From Pogona vitticeps (Eukaryota; Chordata; Lepidosauria; Squamata; Agamidae), in assembly GCF_051106095.1 (NCBI RefSeq), contig NC_135783.1:185979947-186043946 (forward strand): a stretch of 64,000 nt of DNA, given 5' to 3'. A program made the position numbers and the translations under genes. This document shows positions 1 to 12,399 of this stretch, one piece after another. The notes beneath the pieces were generated by a model. That model made no database searches. It saw nothing but the letters and a program-made list of their open reading frames with translations, and was not told the origin of the DNA. Positions within the stretch are counted from its first letter, which is position 1, and each line of letters opens with the position of its first letter.

Positions 1-281
1 CAGGTGTCTGTTGGTTAGCCAGAACTGATAGGTTCAGGGTCTGTGCTTCAAGTTAAGGGTTCTGTGTGAACCAAACTGTATGCTTGTATGAGTGAGAATA
101 AGCCACGTTACTTTATTTTATTCACCTGATTGTTTTATTTTCCATGTGTGTATTTAAATAAACATTATTCTTTTATTTGTTTAAAAATCCATCCCTGGTC
201 TGTGTGACTTCTTACAGGGAATGGTTGGTGGCAGCTTAGTGTAACTGTGTGACATATCCCGGTAGGTCTGGGTTTGTCACA
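1..281 (+). mobile_element. 3' part of an LTR (gypsy-like), cut by the window edge
   Basis: The first 281 bases look like the right part of a long terminal repeat in plus orientation. There is a polyadenylation signal (AATAAA near 159), a stretch with TTGGTGGCAGC like that near the end of the solo LTR at 59,125-59,550, and a TGTCACA terminus at 275-281. The left end is outside the window, so no target duplication can be tested. No primer-binding site is recognisable after the terminus, so it is a solo LTR or a 3' LTR. It is a fossil; family assignment is inference. Confidence 0.5.
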
Positions 282-1660
282 GGGAGTATAAAGGCAACTG
301 CAACAAAGGCAGTAAAATAGATTTGTCTTCCTCACCCCACTTGTTTTGTGGGAGGAAAGGTCTTGGGTCTTTTCCTCTGTTTTGTTTTTAGAAGTTGTTG
401 CCAAGCTGTTTTCCATGATGACTCAATCCAAGAAACGAACAGCTCTGGCCTCACAAAGCATCTCATGCAGACTAAAGAAACCCTGGAGGAGAATGGGGTG
501 TGCATAACAACAGATGTGTGGAAAATCAATGGATCCTACAAGACCAAAGGCAAAATGAACTGGAGGTTTTTCTAGGTTGGTTGGTTGGTTTGTTATTACA
601 TTTGTTCCTTGAAATGGGGCACCATGAAATATCAAACCAAATTTTAATCACAACCTATGCCAAAAAACTCGCTGCAACTCAGCAGACAGACACTGAGGTC
701 ATTGTGCAAATAAATTTTAAATGTCATTGATAAAGGGACCATCTGTGATAAGGCAGGAGAAAGATGTATTATATGTAGGAAATAACACAAAGTATACATT
801 AATGCATGCCTTTGTCAGATCTATAGCTAACTGAAATAGGCAAGAGTGAAAAAGCGAAAAGGGTGTTAATTAACTTGTACTAATTACTTTCTCAACAAAT
901 ACTGCTTGGTGTCACAGTACAAGGTTCTTGTAGCTCTCATTGGCATTATGGTACAGATATGCCACTGAGGAATATTTCTCATGAAGTGTGAGATGTGCCT
1001 AAGCTAGCTGTTTGAATTCTTGCTCATATCTATTCTGCTTTGGGTTAATCTGTGGAGACTGATACTTTTTTTACTCTCTACTATAATCAGTTATTGTTGT
1101 CAGGTTTCCTATAACAATGAATATTTCTGCTCTTAAATGAAGGTAGAATAATATCTTCTTCACTGGTATCTGTAATTAAGGAGAATTATGGGATCACACT
1201 CTTCTTGCAGCTGGCCTTATGAGTGGTACTGTGATAAGACACAGTTACAAACAGCACTGTCCTTGTTCGCAATGATACTTTTCTGTGAAGGAATGATTTA
1301 ATACTTTCAGCTGTTGCCCATAACCTCCTGTGTAGACTGTGCTTTAAGCCTTTTTTTTTCTTATTTTATAGAGACAGACTTAGATGTTTGACAGCATCTA
1401 TGGATGACAACCGTGACTGGCTCATGCTATTTTGCTGCTTCTGGTGAATAAGATGGTGCTACCATTCTATGTACAGAAGGTGATTGGTCTGGACTGGAAG
1501 CTGAATCTGATTTCAACACAGGTCTCTTACTGCATGCAAGGGCACTAGAATCATCTAGGGGTGCAGGGCAGTCTGAGTGGCACACACTGCCCTATCCTCC
1601 AATACTTCCTCATTATGGGGCCTTACTTTTCCTAATGACAGGCCCAGCCCTGACTAAAAC
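282..1660. other. No gene recognised
   Basis: AT-rich DNA with only short overlapping open frames. One stretch near 480-560 faintly recalls a hAT transposase motif (a TTDVW-like string) but is too short and isolated to call. No exon of the neighbour expected by synteny (MOB4) was recognised. Confidence 0.4.
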
Positions 1661-2195
1661 TACCATATTTTTCCATTTATAAGACGCCCCGATGTGTAAG
1701 ATGACACCCACTTTTCTAACCCCAAATTAGAAAATTTGATCATTGCTTTCCCCGCCACTTCCTAAGCCCCACAGGGCTTAGCAAAAGGAGGGGTAAAGCA
1801 GGGATCAAAGGGCTGCAGGATAACTTTGCTTGCTGCTTTCCCCACCACTTCCTAAGTCCCGTGGGGCTTAGCAAAAGGAGGGGGAAAGCAAGGATCAAAG
1901 GGCTGCAGGATCACTTTAATCGCTGCTTCCCCCCACTTGCTAAGCTCCGTGGGGTGGGGAAAGCAGCAAGCAAAATGATCCTGCAGCCCTTTGATCCCTG
2001 CTTTTCCCCTCCTTTTGCTAAGCCCCATGGGAATTAGGAAGTAGCGGGGAAAGCAACGAGCAAAGTGATCACTGATGCATTTCCCTCTTCAATTTTGTTC
2101 TTTCCTCAGCTTACTTCCGTGTATAAGACAACCCTAAATTTTTAGTCTAAAGATTTTAGACAAAAGTATCATCTTATACACAGAAAAATACAGTA
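1661..2195. mobile_element. Non-autonomous DNA transposon with ATAAGACG-type ends
   Basis: The left end reads CCATATTTTTCCATTTATAA and the right end is an imperfect inverted copy (ATCTTATACACAGAAAAATA), so the block is bounded by inverted repeats of about 25 bases. The inside has repeated and inverted copies of a GC-rich unit (TTCCTAAGCCCC, GGCTTAGCAAAAGGAGG, GGGATCAAAGGGCTGCAGGA), arranged as direct repeats at 1,745-1,915 and inverted at 1,970-2,070. There is no coding sequence. The superfamily is not certain from the ends alone. Confidence 0.65.
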
Positions 2196-2849
2196 ACATG
2201 AATATTAGTTATAGCTGCAATCCTTAGCTTGGTATCCCAGGCTGCTTGAACCTCAGTAAGTTAACTTCTTAGTACTGTAGCTGGCTCCAAATGTACGTGA
2301 TGCCCCAACATTTTTCAGGCAAACTCCTACATCATCCAGAGAAGCTTCGGGGATAGCATAAGAAGCAGCAATGGAGAAGCAAGGTCAGGAAAGTTTCCTT
2401 CCGATAACATTTATACCAACTTACCTTAGCATCTCAGCCGTAGAACTTACCCTGGTATGCAGCAAAGAACTTGTTTCAGGAGGCAGATGAGGAACTGGAA
2501 TCTTAACGGCACGGCAGGACCCTTGAAAGACTTGAATGTGTGGAATGGCAGATGTGTGGTTAATCTTTAATACTTTATTATACGGTCACAGTTATGTGTA
2601 GTAAATCAATGAGTCCTACAACGCTGCTTGGATGGTGTATTAAAACTCAAGGGGTTGTGGAGATATCCCGTTGATTTTGCTTCTGGCAGCAGTATATCTT
2701 AGGTATGAGAACTGTAAATATTATTGGATATAGGTCTAATTGAAAGTGCTGTTGATAAGTAAATATGTTTAGGTTTAGAGCAACAACCCACAACACTGCT
2801 ATGTTTTTATTTGAGGTTAGTATGTGAACAGAAAGCCAGTGTAATGTGA

Positions 2850-3030
2850 ACATTCTGCCAGACTGGGACTCAGGAAGACCTGGGTTCAAATCCTCACTCA
2901 GCCATGGAAGCTCACTGGTGGAGAGTGGGACTGGTAAAGACACCCCTTAAATCTAACTTATACAAAATTTTGCTAGGATTGCCATGAAGCAAAATCCGTC
3001 TGATGGCACATAATACACAAAACATACAAG
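2850..3030 (+). repeat. tRNA-derived SINE fragment
   Basis: The segment has a box-B-like motif in GACCTGGGTTCAAATCC (2,878-2,894). The following text (CACTCAGCCATGGAAGCTCACTGG) and the end near 2,998-3,012 (CCGTCTGATGGCACATAATA) match the general plan of squamate tRNA-derived SINEs. The copy is diverged and internally shortened. Confidence 0.55.
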
Positions 3031-3139
3031 AGACTAATCTAGACCCCCTGGAAAATTAATTCCTTCTTTTATCGTCTCCAGAACATACAAAACACATAAT
3101 TCTGTCCCCCAATTCTGAATGCAGTATCCACAGACAGAT

Positions 3140-3315
3140 CCTCATAAGCCTATCAAGCCATGGACCAGAGCACACCAGGCCCTCCTGTCTTCCACTGCCT
3201 CCCGGAGTTGGGTCAAATTCATGTTGGTCGCTTTGGTGACACTGTCCATCCATCTCGTCCTCTGTTGTCCCTTCTCTTGCCTTCACACTTTCCCAACATT
3301 AGTGTCTCAGGTGAA
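3140..3315 (-). repeat. BovB 3'-end fragment
   Basis: On the minus strand this stretch matches the end of the BovB copy at 22,150-22,340 in this window. Both contain an ACCAACATGAATTTGACC-like string, the GGAGGCAGTGGAAGACAGGAGGGC-type block and CTGGTCCATGG. It is either a 5'-truncated BovB copy or the BovB-like tail of a SINE. Confidence 0.65.
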
Positions 3316-3329
3316 AATATTCCTTTAAA

Positions 3330-6090
3330 ATTGGCAAAAATCCTGTTACTTAATTTAAATTTGCACACTGAATAACAGTGATTTGATTAACTCAGTCCTC
3401 TGTAGGATCCATTGATTCAAACAGGTCTACTTTAGCATCCTATGTTCTAGTTAGAGGAGGCACATTTGAATCAATGGAACATAAGAATTGACTCACCAAA
3501 TCCCCACTGATTCAATGGGAGTACTCCACTGTAATTTAAACCAAGCAACAGGATTTTGACTGCTGTGACTTGCTGATGGCTCTAACTTCCATTCATTTAT
3601 CTAATGTCCTTTTAGAGCTGTCCACGTTGGCAGCCATTCACCTCTTGCTCAGGCAGGTTCCTCATGTTCTGAAACAAGGATAACCTGCATGGAAGCAAGA
3701 ATTGAGGCTGGGTTGGACATGAGTAAAGATGGCTCCCCTGAATAACAAGTTTCATAAAGATTGCTGAGATAATACAAATCAACTTTTTTTAACCTAAGGC
3801 CTATAAAATGTCTAAGCATTATTTTTGAAACAATATGGAAAACAAAAACTCAGTGTGCAGTTAAATGGGAGCTATAAGCAGAAATGTCCTTAACACTACT
3901 TATATTTTTCTGTGCCAGTATGATTCGTATAACTTTTGAAGGGTTAGCATTTTGATGAGAAAACCATCTAACATAACTCCAGCTAGTTGCTTTCAACTTT
4001 CTTGTAAAATGCTATTAATGAGGAAATGCTATTTTTAAAAAAACATCTCGTGATGAATAAACCACATGGCATAAATTATGGAGTTACAATCTAACAAATA
4101 AAATATGTGGGTCAACATTTAACACGTTTTCCTATAAGCTTCCTGACTATAGGATACAGACTTTAGTCCCTCTTATCAGCTTAATTTTCAGGAGGATACA
4201 TCTGTTGAGCAATAACACCGTGGCAGAAGTGAAAAGGTTTGGATATGACACCAGTGGTTTACTGTTAGAATAAAGCTAATTTTTAAAATTCCTATTAGGT
4301 ATTCAGAAGAATCAATCCTATACAGTAAGAGGACTCATGAGTATGACGTGAAAAAACCTTCATTCCAACACTGTTAAGAGACCCCTTGTGTTTAAACTTC
4401 GTTTTGCAATAAATAAGTATGTGGGAGGAGATGATCATTTATTAAAATAAAAATTATATATTGTAGTCACCAAAGGTAATATAAGCAAAATGTAAGCATC
4501 CTGATATTTGAGAATTGGGGGGGGGACATTTTGGACAATAATTCTTAGAACCTGGGAGTTTTAATCCAAAAAGGGTACCTTTCAATTCTAATCTGTTATG
4601 AACATTTGTATTAACACAATTCTCAGTTAATATTCTCTTAGCCTAAAAGTATAACTCAAAGTAGCCACAATTAGATAGCTGAACCATGACTTCACTGGTG
4701 CATTTTTTATTCCTCTCACTGTCCTCCTTATCTGTTTACATATATCCAAGTACTTTTGTCATACTAAAATAAAATTCCCACCAATACACACTCCACTAAG
4801 AAAAACAGATTATCTGTCATGAGAAGATGGACTTCCATCCTGGGAGGTAGTCATGCTTATTCTGTGTATGCGGCAGCACTGTGTTAATTTTCTGTGCTTT
4901 ATCCAGACCAGTTTCCAAGGTTCTTCAACACACAATACAGTGTGTATTGTTCCCCGTTTATCTTAAATGATTGGCTGTAATAATCTGTGTCACTTTTTAT
5001 CAAATGACCAAAGGAGTCTAATTTTTCTGAAGTTTGTGTATTTTATGATTCCTTGATTGTTTTTTCATTTGCCTTAATACTTCTAAATTTGTCAACTCTC
5101 AATAACAAATTGATCCTGTGATAAATTTACATCTCAAGTATTTTTATAGCACCATTTCAAAAGCCTCTGCTTTCTGTTGCAGATTTGTTTAAAAAAAAAA
5201 AAGGAAAGCACCCACATTGTTTCCTGAGAGACATAATCTTGCAGTTCACTAGGTTCTACAGAGGTTCCCCTCCTAAGGAACTGCAACTCCCGAGAAGCAC
5301 CAAAGCAACTTAATTTTTTCCTCCTCCTTTTTTACAAATCAACAATAGAAAGCGAAGACTGGAGTATCTGGTGGTAGCAGCAATTAATTTGAAAGCCCTT
5401 CAGGGGTGGGGAACCTACATTTGTACAGATTTTGATTTTTGTCTTAGACAATTCTGGCATTTACAGTATAAAAACCTGACTGTGCACACCCCTAGATGCT
5501 AGTTGTTTATGTGTTAGTCACACAGCATTTCAGTTTTTGAGCCGTCATTTGAAAATACCAGGATATTTTAAATAATCAGACTTCTAAACCTAACTCAAAT
5601 TGTGCAAGTGAAAAAGGCCCATAAAATAGGAGAACATCCCCACACAACCACATCCATACACAAACACAATACTGGCTTCCATTCTCCTCCCAGAGACTGC
5701 TGTTTGTTGGTTGTTTGTCTTGTTTCAGGACACTTCTTATTGTCAACTCATATCACTATTTGGTAATTATCTAGAATAACATTTAAAGTTCTCATCAGAA
5801 AATTCTAATATTTTCTCATTCAGAAAGGACGGGCATTTAAAATGTATGCTTTTAAAACTTAGGTAGGGAAAAAAACCACCTCATCCTTCAGTCTACTGTA
5901 ATAGTTAACATTGGGTGTAGAGCCTTTTGTTCTAACAAACAGCTATTAATACTTTCCCAGGTTTTGGCTGTCCGCAATTTAAAATAATTTGTTAAACTAA
6001 TTGCTTGAAAAAGGTGGAACATGATGGATAAGATAATGAGGTGTGTAGTCTCATTATACACATGTTTATTTTCAGGGCACAATGCTTTTC
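3330..6090. other. No gene recognised (HSPE1 downstream flank)
   Basis: AT-rich, apparently unique DNA downstream of HSPE1. I saw no exon-like open frame with splice signals, no RNA gene and no bounded repeat. Confidence 0.4.
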
Positions 6091-6111
6091 AGTTATTTGA
6101 CAGGTTTTGCA

Positions 6112-6117
6112 TTTATT
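6112..6117 (-). terminator. HSPE1: HSPE1 polyadenylation signal (likely)
   Basis: TTTATT on the plus strand is AATAAA on the minus strand, about 100 bases after the HSPE1 stop codon. A second candidate lies at 6,065-6,070. Either would give a short 3' UTR of 110-170 bases. Which one is used cannot be told from sequence. Confidence 0.5.
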
Positions 6118-6213
6118 AGAAAATACAGAAATTATTTACATGATGGAACAAAACAATCTGAGCACTTTTTTTGTGGAATGACAACTTCATGATAATACAG
6201 GAAGATAAACTCT

Positions 6214-9200
6214 TTAGTCAACATATTTTCCAAGAATATCACCATCTCTGAATATGAAATAGTCCTGCAAACAAAGAACATAAATTAGTATCTAATGATA
6301 ACAATGAGTGGCTTAAAGATCAAGGTACTGAAGTTCTTTGATCAGATTGTTTTATCGCTGTGTCCCTGAATCACCACAAACAGCAACCCAAGGATAATTC
6401 AACCTATTATTCCTGTCTAAAGGGCCCAGACAGAAATAGAAAGGACACCAACTGCCTTATGACAGATTTTAGTTGTATGGAGTCTTTAAATTAAACCGAA
6501 CAACAGGATAATACCCATCTCATTACACTATAGCAGTGACATGTCGTAAGGTTTCCTCTTAGTGGGACATAGTTAAGAACCCCAGTCAGTGAGGGGAGTT
6601 ATATAAAACGAGTTTCTCATACTGCTGCTCTTTGCTTTGGTGGAAGGGTATCATAATAAAGGACTATAGGGGGATAATTTGATGTGGGTGTGGAGTCATA
6701 AAATATCAATCACTTCAATGATTATAAAAAAATTGTGGCATAACAATTATTTTCCCAGGATTCAAAACATCTTAACATCCATATTAGATTCCTAATTAGA
6801 ATTAACCTAAATAACACTATATTAATACAATACTGGAAAATATGCCGATAATCTACACACACATTTCTGTATTGCTAACTCATCCCTGCTACTTGTAAAA
6901 TTTCTCAGTTTACTGCATTTCTGTAGATGCTTTGATTCCATATCAGTATCGACTGATAAACAAATTACACTTTGGTTGTTACTGTTTTATGCCACCTTGA
7001 CAAAACAGCTTTGATGTAAACAGTGGCATATACAGTAACAAAGACACTGCAATGGCTATCAATTGATTTTGCCTGTATTTTTTCTCCTAGGCAACACAGT
7101 TCATAAATTTCTCTCATGTCTTGGTTAGTAAGTGTATTAAATCGTGTATTTCCCTGAACTAGTGGATTTGAAGAAAGAAGACAGGCAAGTCTCTGGCTAA
7201 TCCAGACTGTTAACTCTGGCTGGATCGCTAAGAAAAAGTTTACATACAAGATGACAATGGGCAAAATTCAGGTGCCAAAACATTTACTTCGCACAGATTA
7301 AAAGCTTTCTGTCTCCCATCCCCCTTTTTAGGTTCCAAAGCTCCCTCAGGTTCTCTTACCTTGGGGATGCTTTAGAAGTCAAATATCACAGCAGGATGTG
7401 CAGCAGCAATCCTGATCTGGCAGCAATTTTTGACTTTTGAAGTGTTTCCCACCCTTGTCCTGAAGCTCCCAAAGACTTTCCCAGGGCAAAAGGGAAACTG
7501 AGGGAACCTCAGAACCTAAAACAGGGAGATAGGAAGCTTCTAGTGCTTCCGGGTTGTGCTGGGTGGAACGTTAGAAAACAGAATTTGGCCACTACAGTAT
7601 GTGCATGAATCCAAAATCAGGCAATGCAGACAACATAGAAGTTAAATATATCAATACATTTCTGGGTAAGAACGTAAATAACTTTTAAAAAGTGAAACCA
7701 CTACAAACTACAGTGGGGTCTTGACTTGAGAACTTAATCCGTATTGGAAGGCGGTTCTCAAGTCAAAAAGTCTGTAAGTCAAGTCTCCATTGACCTACAG
7801 TGCATTGAAAACCGATTAATCCCGTAACAGGCCGTTTTTGTTCCATTTTGGTTTTTTTCTGGTCTGTAAGTCAAATCTCAGTCTGCAAGTCAAACCTAAA
7901 TTTTGCGGCCAGAGAAGTCTGTAACTCAAAAAGTCTGTAAGTCTGTAAGTCAAGGGTCCACTGTATTGAACAGAAGGAGTAAGATTCAAAATTTCAAACT
8001 AACCTTGTCATCTAATACAACTTTTGTTCCACCATACTCGGGTAAAAGAACTTTCTCGCCCACACTTACACTAACAGGACGTGTTTCTCCATCCTGAAAA
8101 CGAAAAATAATTTTTGTAAATTTCTATTATAGCACTCTAAGGCACATTCCATAGTGGGAATACTACGTCAATTCAAAACAGCGCAACCAATTTAATCAAA
8201 ATGGAAAGCCTACTAATAAAACAAATTAATATTAATTAATTTTGGGTGGGTGTGCACATGACAAAAATATATGAACATCTGAACTACAACAAAAATACGG
8301 AAAAGAGCACATTATATTGTAAATAATGAGTGCTACATATAATGCTGAAAATTAAAATGCTAGAAGCCCTCATCTCCAAGGTTAGAAAATAAGTAAGTTG
8401 GTAGCTGCCACCAAGTTCGTTCTGTGGAAACTGTTCTAACAGCAACTGCTCATGCAAGCCCATTCACAACAGTCTATGAATATTGAAGGAAAGCATTATA
8501 CACATAAGGCAATACAACAGCAGGAAGAGACAAATATATTCTAGACAGGGTTTGTGTGTGCGTGGAATGCTGCTGCCATTACTGTGTCCTAGTGTTCAGG
8601 ATAACTAAGACAGAAAGTGGAAACAAGTTGTGATTTTATCTGATGCACCAATATACAGTACCAGGATTTGAAGCATTTTTTTAAAAAGAAATGAAAGAAA
8701 ATATGTTTACCTTGCCTTTCGAGCCTGTTCCAACTGCCACAACAGTGGCTTGCAATACTTTTCCTTGAGCTTTCTCTGGAATCATGATTCCTCCTTTAGT
8801 GACAGTGTCAGCTACACATCGTTCTACCAATACTCGATCAAAGAGGGGAAGAAACTTTTTAAATGCCTGTCCTGCCTGTTAAAATAAACCACAACACATT
8901 ACACAGTATAAATATATATTCCTTATTCAGTCACAGATATCTTGTCATATGAAACAGTAGAGAACTACGTCATTTACATAAAACACCAAAAATTGGGGGG
9001 GGGGGGAAGAAGATTTATACAATGACATGACATAAGATCTTAGAATCCTAGAACTGCACAGCTGGAAGGGACCCTCTGGATCAGGGGTCTTCAAAGGCTG
9101 CAAGCCACATCCAGCCCACCTGGCCTTTTCTTCCAGCCTGTCTCTGTGTGTGAGAGAGCGTGTGCAGTTTGGAGGAGTGCATGTGTGTGTGTGTGGGGGG

Positions 9201-12200
9201 GGGGGGGGACTGTGTGCATGCATGCGCACATTCCTTCGGCCCTTGAAAATATATTATGTTGCCCTCCATGTGAAAAGTTTGGAGACCCCTACTCTGGATC
9301 ATCCGGTCTCGCCCCTGTCAAGGAGGCATCTCATTAGCAATAGCAGTGGGACATTTTCAAAGTTTGATTCAAAGATTCCACAAATAAGTAACTTAGAAAA
9401 GAAAATAATCCTAAACTGAGTTTAATAGTAAAGCACCTCAAGGAAATTATCAACTACCAAAAAAAGGAAGTCACATTCAAGCACTTTAGCATCCTGAACT
9501 TTGGATAGTACTAATACAGTTTTGACTAGTTCAAGGTTGAAAAACTTTTATGCATCTTTAAATTTGATCTGTGACAACGCTGAGTTCAATGTCTCAAAAA
9601 AATTAAATACAGAATTTCACAAACTGTAGAAACAACATAATCAGTAAGCATAATTCATAATTTTGGATGTAAAATAAGTATTTGTTTCAAAAACAAGCAG
9701 CAGAGATAGTAATCATAAATTGTTGCCATTGGTTTAAAGTTTTTTTAAAAACTAAGACTGATGAAAAACAAGAGGCTGTCCGGTCACATGGCACTGGCTC
9801 TCTCTCTCTCTCTCATTCTTTCCAGCTGCTTCTATTCCTGCCCAGAAGACAACTTATAGAAACAACTAGAAAAAAGGCTGGCTTAGATGAATCCTCTAGA
9901 GGTCGCTGTTGCAGAAACAAAAGGAAAACAGGAACTCTTCCCACAGGAACATTACAAAACTTCAGTTACTAATTCGCCATGGCAAGTCTTTCCCCCTGAA
10001 GAATTAACTTTAGCATTTCAAGACATTTAAGTAACTCATGTTCGTCCACAGTCAGCCTTAAGCAACCTACAGGCAGGGATGGAGAATTCTTTGCAGCTCA
10101 TTTACTATTTTAAAAAATTATAAAATTCATAGTTCTGTTTCTTAATGGAAAGAACTTAAAGGGTGATAAAATATTTCAATGTGGAAAAACTAAAAACTGG
10201 TTCATCTAAAACCAGAATTTTGAATTTTTAACTGATAAAGTCTAAGTATGAAACATTTATTCAGTCTAAGGGGATCAATTAGGCTTGCCAGTGCCTTTCC
10301 CCCTCCATCTTTTACCATCAGGTGGTAACTGTATGTGTTTTAAGCAAGGTACTGACACTGTTTTAAAACTGTGCAACTCAGATGTATATAGAATCATAAG
10401 TTATCTTAAACTACCCTGTTTCCCCCCAAAAATAAGACAGGGTCAGTTGCTGCACAATGGTGGAGGGCAGGGTTTCATTTAACTGGGGCTTATTTTGGGG
10501 GCACGGCTTATATTACAAGCTAAAAAAATCATACTAAGGGTTATTTTCAGGTTAGGTTTTACTTTTGGGGAAACAGGGTAGTTTAAGATAACTTACGATC
10601 CTACATACATACTCTTGTCTACTTTCAAAGACTGGACAAAACATCTGAGTTGCACATACAGTATACAGGATATATAACCTTTTTACAACTCCCCCAAATC
10701 CATTACCACAAAACATAAACCAATAAAATTTCATACCTACTTATTACAGGAATATGTACTAAAAATGAAATCAAGCATACAGTATACTATATTTGATGGA
10801 ACATCTGTGATACTTATTTTTGTGGAGTTTGCTAGATTTCAGTATTTTACAGAATTTTATGTACTCAACAATTGCTGACATTGATAACCAAGTTTAGCCT
10901 ATGCCTTACCAAAAAATATTTAGCTGGTAGCTATTCCTCTTCTAGCACCAAATCCATTCTGTAAGTCCAAAGCAGTGGTTCTGAAACCAGGGTCCACAGA
11001 TGTTCTGGGACTGCAATTCCCAGAAGCCTTCACCACTTGCTGTGTTGGCCAGGATTTCTGGGAGGTGCAGTCCAAAAACATCTGGGGACCCAAGTTTGAG
11101 AACCACTGGTCAAAGGCACAGACCCAGTTCCTTCCAGTGGTGGTACCTGCAGCCCCTGTACACCATTAACCCATGTAACTGCAACAATCCAGCATAGTAT
11201 TGGAGCAAAAACTCTGGGGATTCGTACCATGACATGTTTTTACAAGGTAAAAACGTCAGGCTTAACGGGACCTCCTCCCTCTACCACCTTGCTGCCTGCA
11301 GAGAGATTCTTCCTCACTCCAGCTATGGCATTACTGAGCAGCCTAGAGAAATTCAGGGCAAGATAGGAGGGAGAGAGAGGAGCACAAAGGTATATAGATC
11401 CTTATCTCTCCTTCCTCCAGACATAAAATCTATGTCGAAGCCACGCTACCCAGACAGCCCTCTGGAAGGCATCGGATCCTCCGCAGGCGCACACGGCAGC
11501 TGCCATGCGGGATTTCCGGCGTCTCCCTCCCTACTGCCTCGGGCGGCCTCGGGGCTTGAGCGGGCCAAAGGGTGCCGAAGCAGAGGGCAAGGCAGGAGGG
11601 CCTTCCTCGATCTCTGTGATCCCACCGCCAGAGCCCTTACTTTCCCTACCACGTTGAGGGGCTTCCTGGAACCATCCCGATGCTTCTGGAAAGCCCGCTT
11701 TCCGAGAGAGCAAACCGCTCTTCATCCCCCCCACCCACCCCCCAGGACCGCGACACGCCTCCTAAAAGGGAAGCTTCATTCTGAGCCACCCGGGATCAAA
11801 CATCCCGACACATCCTCCACGGCCTTTTTGGCGACTTCTTTTCGTACTTGTAGCTACCAGGATATGCCGGAGCAAGTCCGGGACCTTACAGACCCTCAAA
11901 CACCTCTCCCCCACCCCCCGGTTGGGTCAAACGCTGCCTCTCTCCTCCCCCCTCTCTGAAAGAGCGCTCGGGGCCCCGCTTCCTCCCCACCTGCCTGGGA
12001 GTGTCTGGGGGTCCCCCTTTGACTCTTTCCCCCCCCTCTTTGTTCCCCTCGGGTCATCCCCTGCACTCTTCCTTATCGAAAATCCTTTTGCTTCAGCGGG
12101 AGAGGGCACCACACGAAGGAGGGAGGAGGCCGCGTGGAAAGCTGCGACCCCTCTTGCTGCCCACCTTTTACGTCAACTTTCGATTCACGTGCAACGAAGG

Positions 12201-12306
12201 ACACGTGAACCCAAAGGAAGGCATGGAAAGAAACTCCTTTCCTTTCCCCCCTCCGTCCTTGCCTCCGACCCGGGGGGGGGTCAAGTGGGGGAGAAGGCCT
12301 TACCAT
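6214..12306 (-). CDS. HSPE1: Hsp10, mitochondrial 10-kDa co-chaperonin (4 coding exons)
   Basis: Exons on the minus strand: 12,304-12,306 (the ATG alone, followed by donor GTAAGG), 8,711-8,875, 8,004-8,093 and 6,214-6,264 including the stop. All introns are GT/AG and phases agree. The product is 102 residues, the same length as human Hsp10. It starts M-AGQAFKKFLPLFDRVLVER and ends GDILGKYVD. The chaperonin-10 signature runs from about residue 9 to 34, including the mobile loop (about 22-37, TVTKGGIMIPEK) that docks onto Hsp60; LLPEYGGTKVVLDDKD follows at about 71-86. In mitochondria, Hsp10 caps the Hsp60 ring and sets folding cycles with ATP. It has no cleaved presequence, as is known for the family. 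It shares a bidirectional promoter with HSPD1. The introns carry several transposons, one ending about 40 bases from the exon 3 donor. Confidence 0.97.
7711..7963. mobile_element. pogo/Tigger-like MITE in HSPE1 intron 3
   Basis: The ends are CAGTGGGGTCTTGACTTGAG and CTTACAGACTTACAGACT...GGGTCCACTG, flanked by TA on both sides (7,709-7,710 and 7,964-7,965). The inside is made of repeats of AAGTCTGTAAGTCAA. The end sequence is the same type as in the copy at 18,483-18,998. TA duplication and CAGTGG ends fit the pogo/Tigger branch of Tc1/mariner. It is non-coding. Confidence 0.75.
9035..9335 (-). repeat. CR1 LINE 3' end, split by a hAT element
   Basis: The text TTAGAATCCTAGAACTGCAC then GCTGGAAGGGACC, continuing after the insert at 9,293 with CTCTGGATCATCCGGTCTCG, is the reversed 3' end of a CR1 retrotransposon. 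The hAT element at 9,082-9,292 interrupts it and duplicates CTCTGGAT. It lies in HSPE1 intron 1. Confidence 0.7.
9082..9292. mobile_element. hAT-type MITE inserted in CR1
   Basis: Starts CAGGGGTCTTCAAAGGC and ends GTTTGGAGACCCCTA, an inverted pair. An exact 8-base duplication CTCTGGAT lies at 9,074-9,081 and 9,293-9,300; eight bases is diagnostic of hAT. The inside contains a GT-rich run and a G run (about 9,199-9,209). It is non-coding. Confidence 0.85.
10329..10660. repeat. Long imperfect inverted repeat around a small DNA transposon
   Basis: The core 10,412-10,580 has ends TACCCTGTTTCCCC and GGGGAAACAGGGTA, with ATAAGACAGGG inside, a common small DNA-transposon type. The pairing goes on outside: AAGTTATCTTAAAC at 10,398-10,411 is inverted as GTTTAAGATAACTT at 10,581-10,594, and GTGCAACTCAGATGT at 10,371-10,385 is inverted as ACATCTGAGTTGCAC at 10,641-10,655. 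So flanking DNA is part of the palindrome. Confidence 0.75.
10973..11108. mobile_element. hAT MITE, CAGTGGTTCT family
   Basis: The ends CAGTGGTTCT and AGAACCACTG are exact inverted repeats of a 136-base element whose arms (AATTCCCAGAAGCCTTCACC, CAGGATTTCTGGGAGGTGCA) also pair. Flanks GTCCAAAG and GTCAAAGG are close to an 8-base duplication. It is the same family and length as the copy at 19,349-19,484. Confidence 0.85.
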
Positions 12307-12387
12307 GACTCCCGCTCCTGCTCTTTTTTTGCAGCAAAGGCACCCGGAATGACCCACCAAGGCAGCACACGTGAAAAAGGGTCGACC

Positions 12388-12399
12388 GCCGCACATGCG
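12388..12399. promoter_or_regulatory. NRF1-like site
   Basis: CGCACATGCGCC is one step from the NRF1 palindrome GCGCATGCGC. NRF1 drives many nuclear genes for mitochondrial proteins, which fits. The match is by eye only. Confidence 0.4.

Noticed and set aside
332-730. Possible hAT transposase remnant (TTDVW-like string)
   Set aside because: The match is a few residues only, with no neighbouring motif or terminal repeats.
1-6090. MOB4, expected beyond HSPE1 by synteny
   Set aside because: No MOB4 exon sequence was recognised on the minus strand here; it probably lies outside the window.
11234-11959. Plus-strand open frame of 241 codons upstream of HSPE1 exon 1
   Set aside because: It lies at the edge of a CpG island, has low-complexity proline/serine-rich content and no known domain, and overlaps other long frames. 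GC-rich DNA gives such frames by chance.
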